Source of the DNA: UKL13-2 sp036394575
GTDB taxonomy: Bacteria; Pseudomonadota; Gammaproteobacteria; Burkholderiales; Usitatibacteraceae
Direction of reading: 5' to 3'
Length of the DNA stretch: 64,000 nucleotides
NCBI GenBank assembly: GCA_036394575.1
Contig: DASWEY010000016.1
Coordinates: 29,398 to 93,397, forward strand
In this document: one piece after another, positions 50,511-58,884 of the stretch
Numbering within the stretch: the first letter of the stretch is position 1
Layout of the letters: every line of letters begins with the position of its first letter
Made by a program: the position numbers and the translations under genes
Notes under the pieces: generated by a model
What the model was told of the DNA's origin: nothing
Databases searched by the model: none
What the model saw: only the letters and a program-made list of their open reading frames with translations

Positions 50511-51436
50511 TGAGGTCGATCCCCGCCCATACGCGGCGCCGCGCACGCCCCTGGCTGGGAACCCTGGTCGATATCACCCTGCAGGGTGATGAAGAGGCGC
50601 TGCTGGCTGCCACCATGGAGGCCTGCTTTGCGGCGGTCGAACGTGTGCATCTTCTGATGAGTTTCCATGATGCCGCCAGCGATGTCTCGCGACTCAACCG
50701 CGAAGCGGCGATGCGGTCCGTCAAGGTCGCGGCAGAGGTAGCCAAGGTGCTGCAAATGGCCAAGAATATTTCCGCACAATCCGATGGCCTGTTCGATATA
50801 ACCGTGGCCGCACGGCTGTGCGAGCATGGACATTTGCCGCCGGGTTCATCAGGCAATCATTCACCGCCGCCGGACCCAGATGCCAGCTGGAAAGACATCG
50901 TCATTGGAAGCGACGACCGCATAAAATTCCGTCGCCCGCTGTTGATTGATCTGGGCGGCATTGCCAAAGGCTTTGCAGTGGACCAGGCATTGGATGTCTG
51001 CCACCGGGCCGGGCCGCAGCTACGCGCGGCGCGCATCAATGCCGGCGGCGACCTGGCGCGGTATGGAGAAGAACAAGGACAGATCGGCCAGCGCATCCAG
51101 ATCCGGCATCCGCTCGATCAATCGCGACTGTTCGATATCGATGCCGGCAATTGTCCCGCGATCGCCAGTTCTGTCTATGCGGATGGCAATCCGGTCCATC
51201 TTGTCCCGGCCGGATTCCAATCGCAAACCGCGGATGCAGCGCCATTCATTGGCGCAACCGTGCTGGCATCATCCTGCATGGTTGCCGATGCCCTGACCAA
51301 GGTCGTGATGCTCGATAGCGGCGGCGCGATTGCCGCGCATTGCCTGGATTTTTTTGCCGCAAGCGCCATGGTCATCGATCGCCAGAGCCGTGTGCTGCGC
51401 AACGCCGCGGCACAAGCGCGACTCGCCTATGCATAA
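50510..51436 (+). CDS. apbE: ApbE-family FAD:protein FMN transferase, 308 aa
   Basis: Transfers FMN from FAD to a Thr of a target protein in the periplasm. Visible ApbE blocks are SDGLFDITVA, IDLGGIAKGFAVDQALD, INAGGDLARYGEEQ and the metal-binding region LASSCMVADALTKVVM. No clear signal peptide is seen at the N-terminus (MRSIPAHTRRRARPW), so export is uncertain unless a nearby start or TAT-like signal is used. The start overlaps the FMN-binding gene stop by one base, and the end overlaps the following membrane protein gene by eight. Confidence 0.93.
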   Translation: MRSIPAHTRRRARPWLGTLVDITLQGDEEALLAATMEACFAAVERVHLLMSFHDAASDVSRLNREAAMRSVKVAAEVAKVLQMAKNISAQSDGLFDITVAARLCEHGHLPPGSSGNHSPPPDPDASWKDIVIGSDDRIKFRRPLLIDLGGIAKGFAVDQALDVCHRAGPQLRAARINAGGDLARYGEEQGQIGQRIQIRHPLDQSRLFDIDAGNCPAIASSVYADGNPVHLVPAGFQSQTADAAPFIGATVLASSCMVADALTKVVMLDSGGAIAAHCLDFFAASAMVIDRQSRVLRNAAAQARLAYA

Positions 51437-51893
51437 GCCCCGGCGGCAACTCAACAACCGGCTCGGCAATGTACATCGCCGCATGTTCTACGCCGTGTTT
51501 GGCCTGTTGCTCGCAACAGGCCTGCTGTGGCTCGGTTTTCATTACTTCATCAGCCTCAAAACGGAGTTTGGCGATACGCATCATCCGCTCGAAGCCTGGT
51601 GGCTGAAACTGCATGGCCTCGCCGCGATGCTCGCGCTGATCGTGTTCGGCTCGCTGATGCCGGGGCATATCCGCAACGCCTGGCGCCATCGCAAGAATCG
51701 CGGCAGCGGCGGCAGCATGGTGGTATTGCTGGCACTGCTGGCGCTGAGCGGCTATCTTTTGTATTACGCCGGCGGCGAGGAATTACGCCAATTCACCAGC
51801 CTGGCGCATTGGGCGATCGGACTGGCGATGGCGCCGCTGCTGATTCTGCATATCGCGCTGGGACGACGAACCCGCGCCCAGTCGGCGCAATAG
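51429..51893 (+). CDS. Four-helix membrane protein with conserved histidines (DUF4405/cytochrome b-like), 154 aa
   Basis: About four membrane helices are visible: YAVFGLLLATGLLWLGF, LHGLAAMLALIVFGSLM, MVVLLALLALSGYLLYYAG and WAIGLAMAPLLILHIAL. His residues lie near the membrane faces (HYF, KLHGLAA, GHIRNAWRH, AHW, LHI), as in small heme b or quinol-linked proteins. In known flavinylation clusters a membrane protein of this sort passes electrons to the FMN-binding partner. ATG 51429 overlaps apbE. Family naming is tentative; heme binding is inferred. Confidence 0.68.
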   Translation: MHKPRRQLNNRLGNVHRRMFYAVFGLLLATGLLWLGFHYFISLKTEFGDTHHPLEAWWLKLHGLAAMLALIVFGSLMPGHIRNAWRHRKNRGSGGSMVVLLALLALSGYLLYYAGGEELRQFTSLAHWAIGLAMAPLLILHIALGRRTRAQSAQ

Positions 51894-51903
51894 CGCGCCC
51901 GCG

Positions 51904-52188
51904 CTATCGCCGATGAAACGTCACCACTGCCCGCGTTGCCCCCGGCGTGCCTGAAGCCGGCGCCGACTCATCGCCGCAGGCCCCGCAACTTCCGCAACCG
52001 CTGCCGCAGGACTTGCCTGCCGGCGATTCCCGGCTCAGCACTTCAGCGGCGCGGCCCCAGCCGATCCCCGCCAGCATGGCCGCCAGCCAGGCGCTGGTCT
52101 TGCGTGTCAGCCGCTTGGGTGCATAGCGCCGTGTCACATAAACTGCGGCGGCAGCGACCATCAGGGCAACGACAAGATTCTGCATCAT
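51904..52188 (-). CDS. FeoB-associated Cys-rich membrane protein, 94 aa
   Basis: One N-terminal membrane helix (NLVVALMVAAAAVYVTRRY) is followed by a basic segment and the Cys cluster CGSGCGSCGACG at about residues 61-72. Small single-helix Cys-rich proteins follow feoB in many genomes and may help handle ferrous iron. It starts 12 bases after feoB and ends tail-to-tail with the membrane protein gene, only ten bases apart. The role is by analogy; an iron-sulphur or metal site is plausible from the Cys pattern. Confidence 0.78.
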   Translation of the reverse strand: MMQNLVVALMVAAAAVYVTRRYAPKRLTRKTSAWLAAMLAGIGWGRAAEVLSRESPAGKSCGSGCGSCGACGDESAPASGTPGATRAVVTFHRR

Positions 52189-52200
52189 TTCAATACTTCC

Positions 52201-54072
52201 TCATGCCAGCACCGCGACCGCGATGCGATAGGTTATGAACGAGGCGATATAGGCCAGGCCGAACAAATAGCCGGCCATGATGATCGGATAACGCCAGGAA
52301 TTGGTTTCGCGTCGTACCACCACCAGGGTGGAAACGCATTGCGGCGCGAACACATACCAGGCCAGCAGCGACAGCGCGGTCGGCAGGGTCCAGGTCTGCG
52401 CGATGATCGGCAATAGCTGGCTGGCAAGCGCATCACCGGTCTGCGACAGCGCGTACACGGTACCCAGCGCGCCCACCGCCACTTCGCGCGCGGCCAGGCC
52501 GGGCACCAGGGCGATGCAGATCTGCCAATTGAAACCGATCGGCGCAAACACGACTTCGAGACCACGGCCCATGATGCCGGCCATGCTGTAGTAAATGGCG
52601 GGATGCGTGGCGCCTTCGGGCGGTGAAGGAAACGTCGACAGGAACCAGAGCAAAATCATCAGCGACAAAATGATGGTACCGACACGCGTCATGAAAATCT
52701 TGCAACGCTCCCACAGGCCGATCATCAGATTGTGCAAATGCGGCCAATGATAATCCGGCAATTCCAGCATCAGCGACTGGTGCACCTTGCGCGCCGCAAA
52801 CCGCTTCAGCACGAAGGCCACCGCCATCGCCGACACAATCCCCGCGACATAGAGCGTGAACAGCACCACGCCCTGCAGATTGAAAATTTCCCACACCGTC
52901 CGATCGGGAATGAAGGCGCCGATGATCAGGGCATACACCGGCAACCGCGCCGAACAGGTCATCAATGGCGCGATCATGATGGTGGCCAGACGATCGCGCG
53001 GGTTCTGGATGGTGCGCGTTGCCATCACGCCCGGAATCGCGCAGGCGAAACTCGACAGCAGGGGGATGAAGGCGCGACCCGACAGCCCCACGCTGCCCAT
53101 CAGGCGGTCGAGCAAAAAGGCCGCGCGCGGCAGATAGCCGGAATCTTCCAGCGCGAGAATGAACAAAAACAGAATCAGGATCTGCGGCAAAAAAACCAGC
53201 ACGCTGCCGACACCGCCAACGATGCCTTCGGCCAGCAGGCTGCGCAGCATGCCTGGCTCAAGGATGGAGCCGAGCAGCGCCCCGCTCCAGGTCATGGCAT
53301 CCTTGATCGCATTCATCGGCCACTGCGCCCAACTGAACACCGCCTGGAACACCATGAACATCAGCACCGCCAGCAGCAGCAACCCCAGCACCGGATGCAG
53401 CACGATGGCGTCGATTTTTTCCGAGGCGCGATGCATATTGGCCGGCTCGCTGACGCAGTCGGCGAGAATGCGCCGCACCTCGCTCTGCGTTTCGGCCAGC
53501 GCGAAATCGCCCGGCACCGGCAGGGCCGCGCCGGCGGCATCGACATCAAATTGATCCAGCGCTTTCAGCAATTGCGCCTCGCCGCCGGAACGCACCGCGA
53601 CGGTTTCCACCACCGGCATGCCCAGCTCGCGACTCAATTTTTCAGTGTCGATCCTGATGCCGCGCTTGTTGGCGACGTCCATCATGTTCAACGCCAGCAA
53701 TATCGGCTTGCCGAGACGTTTCAGTTCGAGCACCAGGCGCAGGTTCAGGCGCAGATTGGTGGCATCCACCACACAGATGATGCCGCCCGGCGAAGGCTCG
53801 TCGCGACGTTGCCCGAACACCACATCGCGGGTGATGACCTCATCCGGCGTGGTGGCCGTCAGGCTGTAGGCGCCGGGCAGGTCGAGCACGCGCCAGGTGC
53901 GCCCCTGCGGCGAGACGAAGCTGCCTTCCTTGCGCTCAACCGTGACGCCAGCGTAGTTCGCCACTTTCTGGCGCGCGCCGGTAAGGCGATTGAACAGGGC
54001 CGTCTTGCCGCAGTTGGGGTTGCCCACCAGGGCGATCAGGGACAGGGAGTTATCGAGGGTGCGCGCGTTCAT
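52201..54072 (-). CDS. feoB: Ferrous iron transporter FeoB, 623 aa
   Basis: Inner-membrane Fe(II) uptake protein. The N-terminal G domain has GNPNCGKTALFNRLTG (G1), DLPGAYSLT (G3) and LNMMD (G4). A multi-helix membrane domain follows, with VFLPQILILFLFILALEDSGYLPRAAF and SFACAIPGVMATRTIQNPRDR, the Gate motif region with its conserved Cys. It is the shorter proteobacterial form, as compared with about 770 residues in E. coli. The start is two bases after feoA. A Fur-like site lies upstream of feoA. Confidence 0.96.
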   Translation of the reverse strand: MNARTLDNSLSLIALVGNPNCGKTALFNRLTGARQKVANYAGVTVERKEGSFVSPQGRTWRVLDLPGAYSLTATTPDEVITRDVVFGQRRDEPSPGGIICVVDATNLRLNLRLVLELKRLGKPILLALNMMDVANKRGIRIDTEKLSRELGMPVVETVAVRSGGEAQLLKALDQFDVDAAGAALPVPGDFALAETQSEVRRILADCVSEPANMHRASEKIDAIVLHPVLGLLLLAVLMFMVFQAVFSWAQWPMNAIKDAMTWSGALLGSILEPGMLRSLLAEGIVGGVGSVLVFLPQILILFLFILALEDSGYLPRAAFLLDRLMGSVGLSGRAFIPLLSSFACAIPGVMATRTIQNPRDRLATIMIAPLMTCSARLPVYALIIGAFIPDRTVWEIFNLQGVVLFTLYVAGIVSAMAVAFVLKRFAARKVHQSLMLELPDYHWPHLHNLMIGLWERCKIFMTRVGTIILSLMILLWFLSTFPSPPEGATHPAIYYSMAGIMGRGLEVVFAPIGFNWQICIALVPGLAAREVAVGALGTVYALSQTGDALASQLLPIIAQTWTLPTALSLLAWYVFAPQCVSTLVVVRRETNSWRYPIIMAGYLFGLAYIASFITYRIAVAVLA

Positions 54073-54074
54073 GA

Positions 54075-54374
54075 TCAGCTCGCTGCCGGCGTCGATGGCC
54101 TGACCGAAATCTGCGCGGCTTCGAATTTGCGCAAGGCAAAGGTAGTGCCGCCGATGCGCACTGCGATCGGCTCATCCGCAAACACCCCGCGCGCCAGGAT
54201 GCGCACCGGTTCGCCGCTGACAAAGCCGAGCTCCATCAGCCGATGCGAAAAATCGGTGCCGCCCTCTTCCACATGCGGGGTAACCGCCATGACCACGCCG
54301 CTGACGCCGGTCGGCAGTTTGTCCAGCGTCGTCGTGGCGCCGGTGGGCGCATTGCTGTTTAGGTAGTTGGCCAT
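54075..54374 (-). CDS. feoA: FeoA family ferrous iron transport protein, 99 aa
   Basis: A small SH3-like protein that works with FeoB. HRLMELGFVSGEPVRILARG and DEPIAVRIGGTTFALRKFEAAQISV are the standard FeoA blocks. I use ATG 54374 (MANYLNSNAPTGATTTLDKLP); an upstream TTG at 54398 would add eight residues and is not needed. feoB begins two bases after the feoA stop. Confidence 0.92.
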   Translation of the reverse strand: MANYLNSNAPTGATTTLDKLPTGVSGVVMAVTPHVEEGGTDFSHRLMELGFVSGEPVRILARGVFADEPIAVRIGGTTFALRKFEAAQISVRPSTPAAS

Positions 54375-54423
54375 GGATGCTTGAATCGGAATCGACAATC
54401 TGCTCAGTGTTTACCAAATCCTA

Positions 54424-54446
54424 TTTTAAATGAGAATAGGAATGGT
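54424..54446. promoter_or_regulatory. Fur-box-like site upstream of feoAB
   Basis: TTTTAAATGAGAATAGGAATGG contains TGAGAAT at 54431-54437, a 6 of 7 match to the Fur half site TGATAAT, in AT-rich DNA about 55 bases before the feoA ATG. The second half is weak. Regulation of feo by Fur is well established in other bacteria. Confidence 0.5.
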
Positions 54447-54648
54447 TCCTATACAGATTTGAGGGCGGCGATACGATTTGGTTCGCGCTTACACCAAAAC
54501 TCTGGAATACCGACGGAGCCCATTAGACCAAAAATCAATATTTAGCCGCTTTTACGCACAAATACAATATGAATTGGCAAATTTACGCTGCATTTCTCGT
54601 AATTTTACCGGCGTTACGCAGCAGCCGAAAGCGTGCAAGGAAGGCGGA

Positions 54649-55662
54649 TTACGCCTTCAAGCCCATCAATTCGATGGCATTGCCGTGGAAAATACGCGCC
54701 AGATCCACCGCCGGCATCTCGATTTCCTCGATGCAGCGGATGGTTTCGCGGATGTACATGGGGCCCTTTTCCGGATCGAAGGGCGCATCCGAGGCGAACA
54801 CCACGTGCCTGGGGCCGTAGAAATTGAGCGCGCATTCAATGGCTGATTTCGAACCGAAAGTGGCGGTATCGGCGTAGAAATCCTTGAAGTAATCGATCGG
54901 ACGTTTTTTCAGTTCCTTCAGCAGCACTTTGTAATCGGTGAACGAGGTGCGCACGCCCAATTGATCCCAGCCCGGGCCGACGCGGCCTTCAAAAAACGGC
55001 GCCATGCCGCCACCGTGGTGTGCGATCACCTTGAGGCCGGGCATCTCATCGAGCATTTTCGAGAACACCAGGCGCGCCTGTGCCACGCTGGATTCGTAGG
55101 GCCAGCCGAAGGTCCACCAGATCTCGAACAGGGAACGTTCTTCGGATTTGTAATCGGCAAATGTCGCGCCGCGCGCAGGATGGATCCAGATCGGCTTGTT
55201 GTAGCCATGTACGGCTTTGAAAACGCCGCGAAACTCGGGCGCATCCAGCGGCTTGCCGCCGACGTTCGTATACACCTGGATCCCGCAGGCGCCAAGGTCT
55301 TCAATGGCATAACGCACCTCCTCGACCGCGCCCTCGGTGTCGTGCATGGCAATGGTGGCGGTAAAGCCGGGAAAGCGCTCCGGATATTTTTTGCACAGCT
55401 CGGCCATGCCCTCATTGCCGATACGCGCCAGCTGCCGCGCGATTTCGGGGCCGCCGGCCAGCTCCAGGGGCGGCGAGGCCAGCGAGAGGATTTGCTGGTA
55501 GTCATCGAATTTGTCCATCACCCGGAAGCGGGTATCCAGATCGACGATCATCGGCACCGCTTCGCTGCGCTTGGTGATGTCGGTCATGCTGCCCATCTGC
55601 TTGCTCAGCGCCTGGTAATAGGCGGTCGGCCAGATGTGATTGAAGATGTCGATTTTTCTCAT
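54649..55662 (-). CDS. Amidohydrolase-family protein (ACMSD-like decarboxylase), 337 aa
   Basis: TIM-barrel amidohydrolase of the amidohydrolase_2 group: DIFNHIWP at the N-terminus, IHPARGATF, VIAHHGGGMAPFFEGR with metal-binding His residues, and VVFASDAPFDPEKG with the catalytic Asp. Relatives decarboxylate aromatic or muconic acids (ACMSD, gamma-resorcylate and 5-carboxyvanillate decarboxylases). The first metal motif is FNH, not the usual DxHxH form. It lies 57 bases after the Rieske beta subunit gene, suggesting it acts on that product. Confidence 0.85.
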   Translation of the reverse strand: MRKIDIFNHIWPTAYYQALSKQMGSMTDITKRSEAVPMIVDLDTRFRVMDKFDDYQQILSLASPPLELAGGPEIARQLARIGNEGMAELCKKYPERFPGFTATIAMHDTEGAVEEVRYAIEDLGACGIQVYTNVGGKPLDAPEFRGVFKAVHGYNKPIWIHPARGATFADYKSEERSLFEIWWTFGWPYESSVAQARLVFSKMLDEMPGLKVIAHHGGGMAPFFEGRVGPGWDQLGVRTSFTDYKVLLKELKKRPIDYFKDFYADTATFGSKSAIECALNFYGPRHVVFASDAPFDPEKGPMYIRETIRCIEEIEMPAVDLARIFHGNAIELMGLKA

Positions 55663-55719
55663 GGAAAACCTTTGCGGCGTGGGGTGTCAAAAAATTTCAT
55701 GAAAGTATCGCGGCGTGAT

Positions 55720-56214
55720 TCAGAGAATGAAACTGACGAGCCCCATCGCGCCCAGTTCCATGGCATCGAGAATGGCGCTGCGTTGCGCGATGCGCAGACC
55801 GTCAGGCGTCGTCCGAATGACGTAACGGTAAAGGCCAACATAAGTTCGGATATCGTCGTTGCGGCGATGCCTATAGACGACAAAATTGGCTTCCACCGTG
55901 ATCTCGGTATCGCTGCGCCCGACGATGCGCACATTGCCGATCATGCGACGGGTGCGCGAATGCGGAAATTCGGCATGCGCATTGCGGTCCTTCAAACGCA
56001 TCACCCGTTCACGAATGCGCCGCGCATCGTCGGCGATCATGAACAGGGCCTCCGCCGGCGTTGAAGCCGGCGCGTCATTGGACGGCACACGGTAGATGGC
56101 GTCCTCGGTCAGCAGGGCCAGCCAGGCATCGAGTTGCCAGGCATCCAGCAAGGCGGCTTCTTCATACAGAAAATCTTCGACTTCGGCGCGGGTAATGGTG
56201 GCGGCGTTCAACAT
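55720..56214 (-). CDS. Aromatic-ring-hydroxylating dioxygenase beta subunit, 164 aa
   Basis: A small SnoaL/NTF2-like protein with EVEDFLYEEAALLDAWQLDAWLALLTEDAIYRVP near the start and RVMRLKDRNAHAEFPHSRTRRMIGNVRI in the middle, the known pattern of the beta chain that supports the Rieske alpha subunit. Its ATG overlaps the alpha stop by seven bases. It ends with FIL, suggesting a complete chain. Confidence 0.92.
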   Translation of the reverse strand: MLNAATITRAEVEDFLYEEAALLDAWQLDAWLALLTEDAIYRVPSNDAPASTPAEALFMIADDARRIRERVMRLKDRNAHAEFPHSRTRRMIGNVRIVGRSDTEITVEANFVVYRHRRNDDIRTYVGLYRYVIRTTPDGLRIAQRSAILDAMELGAMGLVSFIL

Positions 56215-57488
56215 GGCGCATCCGCCATCAATTCACGCCAGCGCAACCAGAAGGCGCGCAAATGCAGTTCATCGGTGTTCAATTGCTCGCCCTCCTTGGC
56301 CATGCCGCGCGACATCACCGACCAGGGAATTTCGCGGAACGAGGCGAGGCCCTTCTGCACCGACTCCAGCGCCTCGACATCATCCGGCGTGGCGAATCCG
56401 CCGGGGCCGTAAAACGTCAGAAAGCTGTCGAGCCGCACCGCGCGCGCCGCCGGCGTTTCCTCCACCGGTCCCAGTGCCCAGGCACGCACTTGCATCAGGT
56501 CCGGCGCCAGCGGGTGGAAAGTGCGGATCGTCACGGAGGAACCGTCGTTCAACACCAGGTTGGGGAACACCACCAGATTGCGGTTGGTGTCGGCCACGCG
56601 GGTGGCGCGTTCCTCGCCCAGGCGCGCCACCAGTTCGGCGCGGATGCGCTCGATTTCCGGCCTGGCGGCTTCGCCATAAAGCGGAATCCATTTCGCCACC
56701 GGCCGGCCGCGGAAGTTCACATTGTCGATCACGGCATGACCATTGCCCAGCGCCTTGCCGACGCCGTGCGAGGGCATCAGCGCACCCTTCCCGGGCTTCT
56801 TGATCTCCACCCCCGAACGCTTCATGTAATTGAGCCAGGTCGAGTGCGTGGTCATCAGGTGGTAATCGTCAAAACTATTCTCGACCAGCAATTTCCAGTT
56901 GGCCTTGATATCGTATTCCTGGGTGCCGCGTATCACTTCCATCTGACCGGATGGAGATTGATCGACGATGAGATCGATGTACGCGCAGGCGCCGGCCAGA
57001 TATTCCTTCAGCGGCATCGCTCCGGGATTGAAAGACAGAAACACGAAACCCTTGTAGCTGTCGACATGCGCGGGTTCGGCGAGTCCCAGTTTGCAGCGAT
57101 CAAAGCTGGGCGGGTAACTGGCCTGGCCGGGAACGCCGTCAAGTTCGCCGTCGCGGTTATAACTCCAGCCGTGATAAAAGCAAAAAAATCCCTTGGCATT
57201 GCCCTCCGGCTCGCGGCAGACAATGGCGCCGCGATGGCGGCAGACATTCAGGTAGATGCGGATCTCGGCTTTGGAATCGCGGCAGAAAATGATCGGCCGG
57301 CCGCACACATTGCGCGTCTTGAAATCGCCGGCAGTGCGCACTTCGGATTCATGACCGACATAAATCCAGCAGGTATCGAAGATACGGCGCATCTCGGCTT
57401 CGAGCACGCGCGGATCGACCATGGCGCGGCGATTGACCTGGAAGTCCTGGTGCGCGGGGTCGTTGATGACGAAGTCCTGCGGGGACAT
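56208..57488 (-). CDS. Rieske aromatic-ring-hydroxylating dioxygenase alpha subunit, 426 aa
   Basis: The Rieske centre is CRH...CFYH: CRHRGAIVC with Cys and His spaced C-x-H-x17-C-x2-H. The mononuclear iron site is in DDYHLMTTH (about residues 211-219: Asp, His, His), with a distal Asp later in the chain. It activates oxygen on an aromatic acid with electrons from a ferredoxin/reductase, neither of which is encoded nearby. The substrate is unknown. The associated amidohydrolase and class II aldolase-family genes suggest a hydroxylated carboxylate. It diverges from the Bug gene over 369 bases. Confidence 0.93.
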   Translation of the reverse strand: MSPQDFVINDPAHQDFQVNRRAMVDPRVLEAEMRRIFDTCWIYVGHESEVRTAGDFKTRNVCGRPIIFCRDSKAEIRIYLNVCRHRGAIVCREPEGNAKGFFCFYHGWSYNRDGELDGVPGQASYPPSFDRCKLGLAEPAHVDSYKGFVFLSFNPGAMPLKEYLAGACAYIDLIVDQSPSGQMEVIRGTQEYDIKANWKLLVENSFDDYHLMTTHSTWLNYMKRSGVEIKKPGKGALMPSHGVGKALGNGHAVIDNVNFRGRPVAKWIPLYGEAARPEIERIRAELVARLGEERATRVADTNRNLVVFPNLVLNDGSSVTIRTFHPLAPDLMQVRAWALGPVEETPAARAVRLDSFLTFYGPGGFATPDDVEALESVQKGLASFREIPWSVMSRGMAKEGEQLNTDELHLRAFWLRWRELMADAPC

Positions 57489-57857
57489 GTTTGTTATATG
57501 CCTGACTGGGTCTCAGTGGCGAGCAGGTAACTGTTCGCGCCGGCAGACCGGCACTGAATGCGGGAAGCGCGAGCCATCGCGGGCCGGGCCGCGCGACACC
57601 TCGCAAGTACGGGCCAATTCCATGGGAAGCGCTCCTCGTCGCGATCAAATTGCGGGCTTGCATCGGTACCGTTTGCCTGTTGCATCACTGGCCGGAACAC
57701 CGCGCAATTTATTGTTGTTTGCTTAGGCGCATGCTAACCTAAAACCACGAATATGAAACATCGTTCTTTCTGAAGGAACGATGAGACAGCGCTGGAAATG
57801 ACCCCTTAAAGCGGGCGCATGGATTGCAATGCGCGCCCGCATCGCCGAGGAGAAAAC
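57489..57857. other. Divergent region between Rieske alpha and Bug gene
   Basis: No real gene is seen in 369 bases. Short frames on either strand lack ribosome sites. The region contains the operator-like palindrome at 57759-57783 and the GAGGAG ribosome site of the Bug gene near 57847. Confidence 0.6.
57759..57783. promoter_or_regulatory. Palindrome in the divergent promoter region, candidate operator
   Basis: CATCGTTC and GAACGATG are perfect 8-base arms around a 9-base centre. It lies about 75 bases before the Bug start and 270 before the Rieske start. A catabolic regulator could bind it, but no regulator gene lies nearby. Confidence 0.5.
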
Positions 57858-58856
57858 ATGCTTCAGCCGCATGCGGGACGATTCACGCCATCGGCATTTC
57901 TGGCCGGCATATTGGCGATCTGCGCTATCGAATCCGGAGCCGCCGATGCGCAGCCCACTTCCTACCCCAACAAACCGATTACCCTGATCGTGCCCTACAC
58001 CGCCGGCACCACGGCCGATTCGCTGGCGCGCCTGCTCGGCGCCAAGCTGACTGAACGTTGGGGCGTCGCCACCATCACCGAAAACCGCGCCGGCGCTTCC
58101 GGCATCATCGGCACCGATACTGCCGCCAAGGCGCCGCCCAATGGCTACACCTTGCTGTTCGCCGCCACGGCGCATGGCACCGTACCCGCACTGAAACCGA
58201 AGCTGCCGTTCGATCCGATCAGGAGTTTCGTGCCGGTATCGCTGCTGGCGACGAGTGCGATGGGCGTGGTGGTATCGCCCAAGGTGCCGGCCACAACCCT
58301 CAGGGAATTCATCGACCTCGCCAAATCGCAGCCGGGCAAACTGGATTATTCGACCCCGGGCGCCGGCGGCCCGCAGCATCTGGCGATGGAATTGTTCATG
58401 CAGGAAACCGGCACAGAACTGGTCCATGTACCCTACAAGGGCACGGCCGGCGCATTGACGGACGTGATCGGCGGCCATGTGCAGGCCAGCATCGTTTCCT
58501 TGCAAACCTCGGGCAACTTCGTCAACAGCGGGCAACTGCGCATGCTGGCGGTGATGAGCGAAGCGCGCGCGCCGGCATTCCCCAATGTGCCGACGCTGAA
58601 GGAACTGGGCCTGCCCACTCTGGTGGTCGATACCTGGTATGGGGTGCTGGCGCCGGCTGGCACGCCGCAGGAGGTTGTGGCGAAGATCAATACCGAACTC
58701 GATTCCATCTTGCAACTGCCGGACATTCGTGAAGCTTTCGCCAAGCAGGGCCTGCTGCCGGTCGGCGGCAAGCCCGAACGCCTGCGCGATTTGCTGGCGC
58801 TGGAAATCGCGCGCTGGACCAGGGTGGTCGCCACCGCCAAAATCAAGACCGAATAG
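57858..58856 (+). CDS. Bug-family tripartite tricarboxylate transporter substrate-binding protein, 332 aa
   Basis: A signal segment (FTPSAFLAGILAICAIESGAADA) is followed by YPNKPITLIVPYTAGTTADSLARLLGA. NRAGASGIIGTDTAAKAPPNGYT, HVPYKGTAGALTDVIGGHVQ and LGLPTLVVDTWYGVLAPAGTP complete the typical blocks. It binds a small organic acid, likely the growth substrate of the Rieske module, and is exported. The class II aldolase gene follows 28 bases later. No membrane TTT subunits are here. Confidence 0.93.
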   Translation: MLQPHAGRFTPSAFLAGILAICAIESGAADAQPTSYPNKPITLIVPYTAGTTADSLARLLGAKLTERWGVATITENRAGASGIIGTDTAAKAPPNGYTLLFAATAHGTVPALKPKLPFDPIRSFVPVSLLATSAMGVVVSPKVPATTLREFIDLAKSQPGKLDYSTPGAGGPQHLAMELFMQETGTELVHVPYKGTAGALTDVIGGHVQASIVSLQTSGNFVNSGQLRMLAVMSEARAPAFPNVPTLKELGLPTLVVDTWYGVLAPAGTPQEVVAKINTELDSILQLPDIREAFAKQGLLPVGGKPERLRDLLALEIARWTRVVATAKIKTE

Positions 58857-58884
58857 CCCGATCAATTTATTTCCGGAATTTCCA

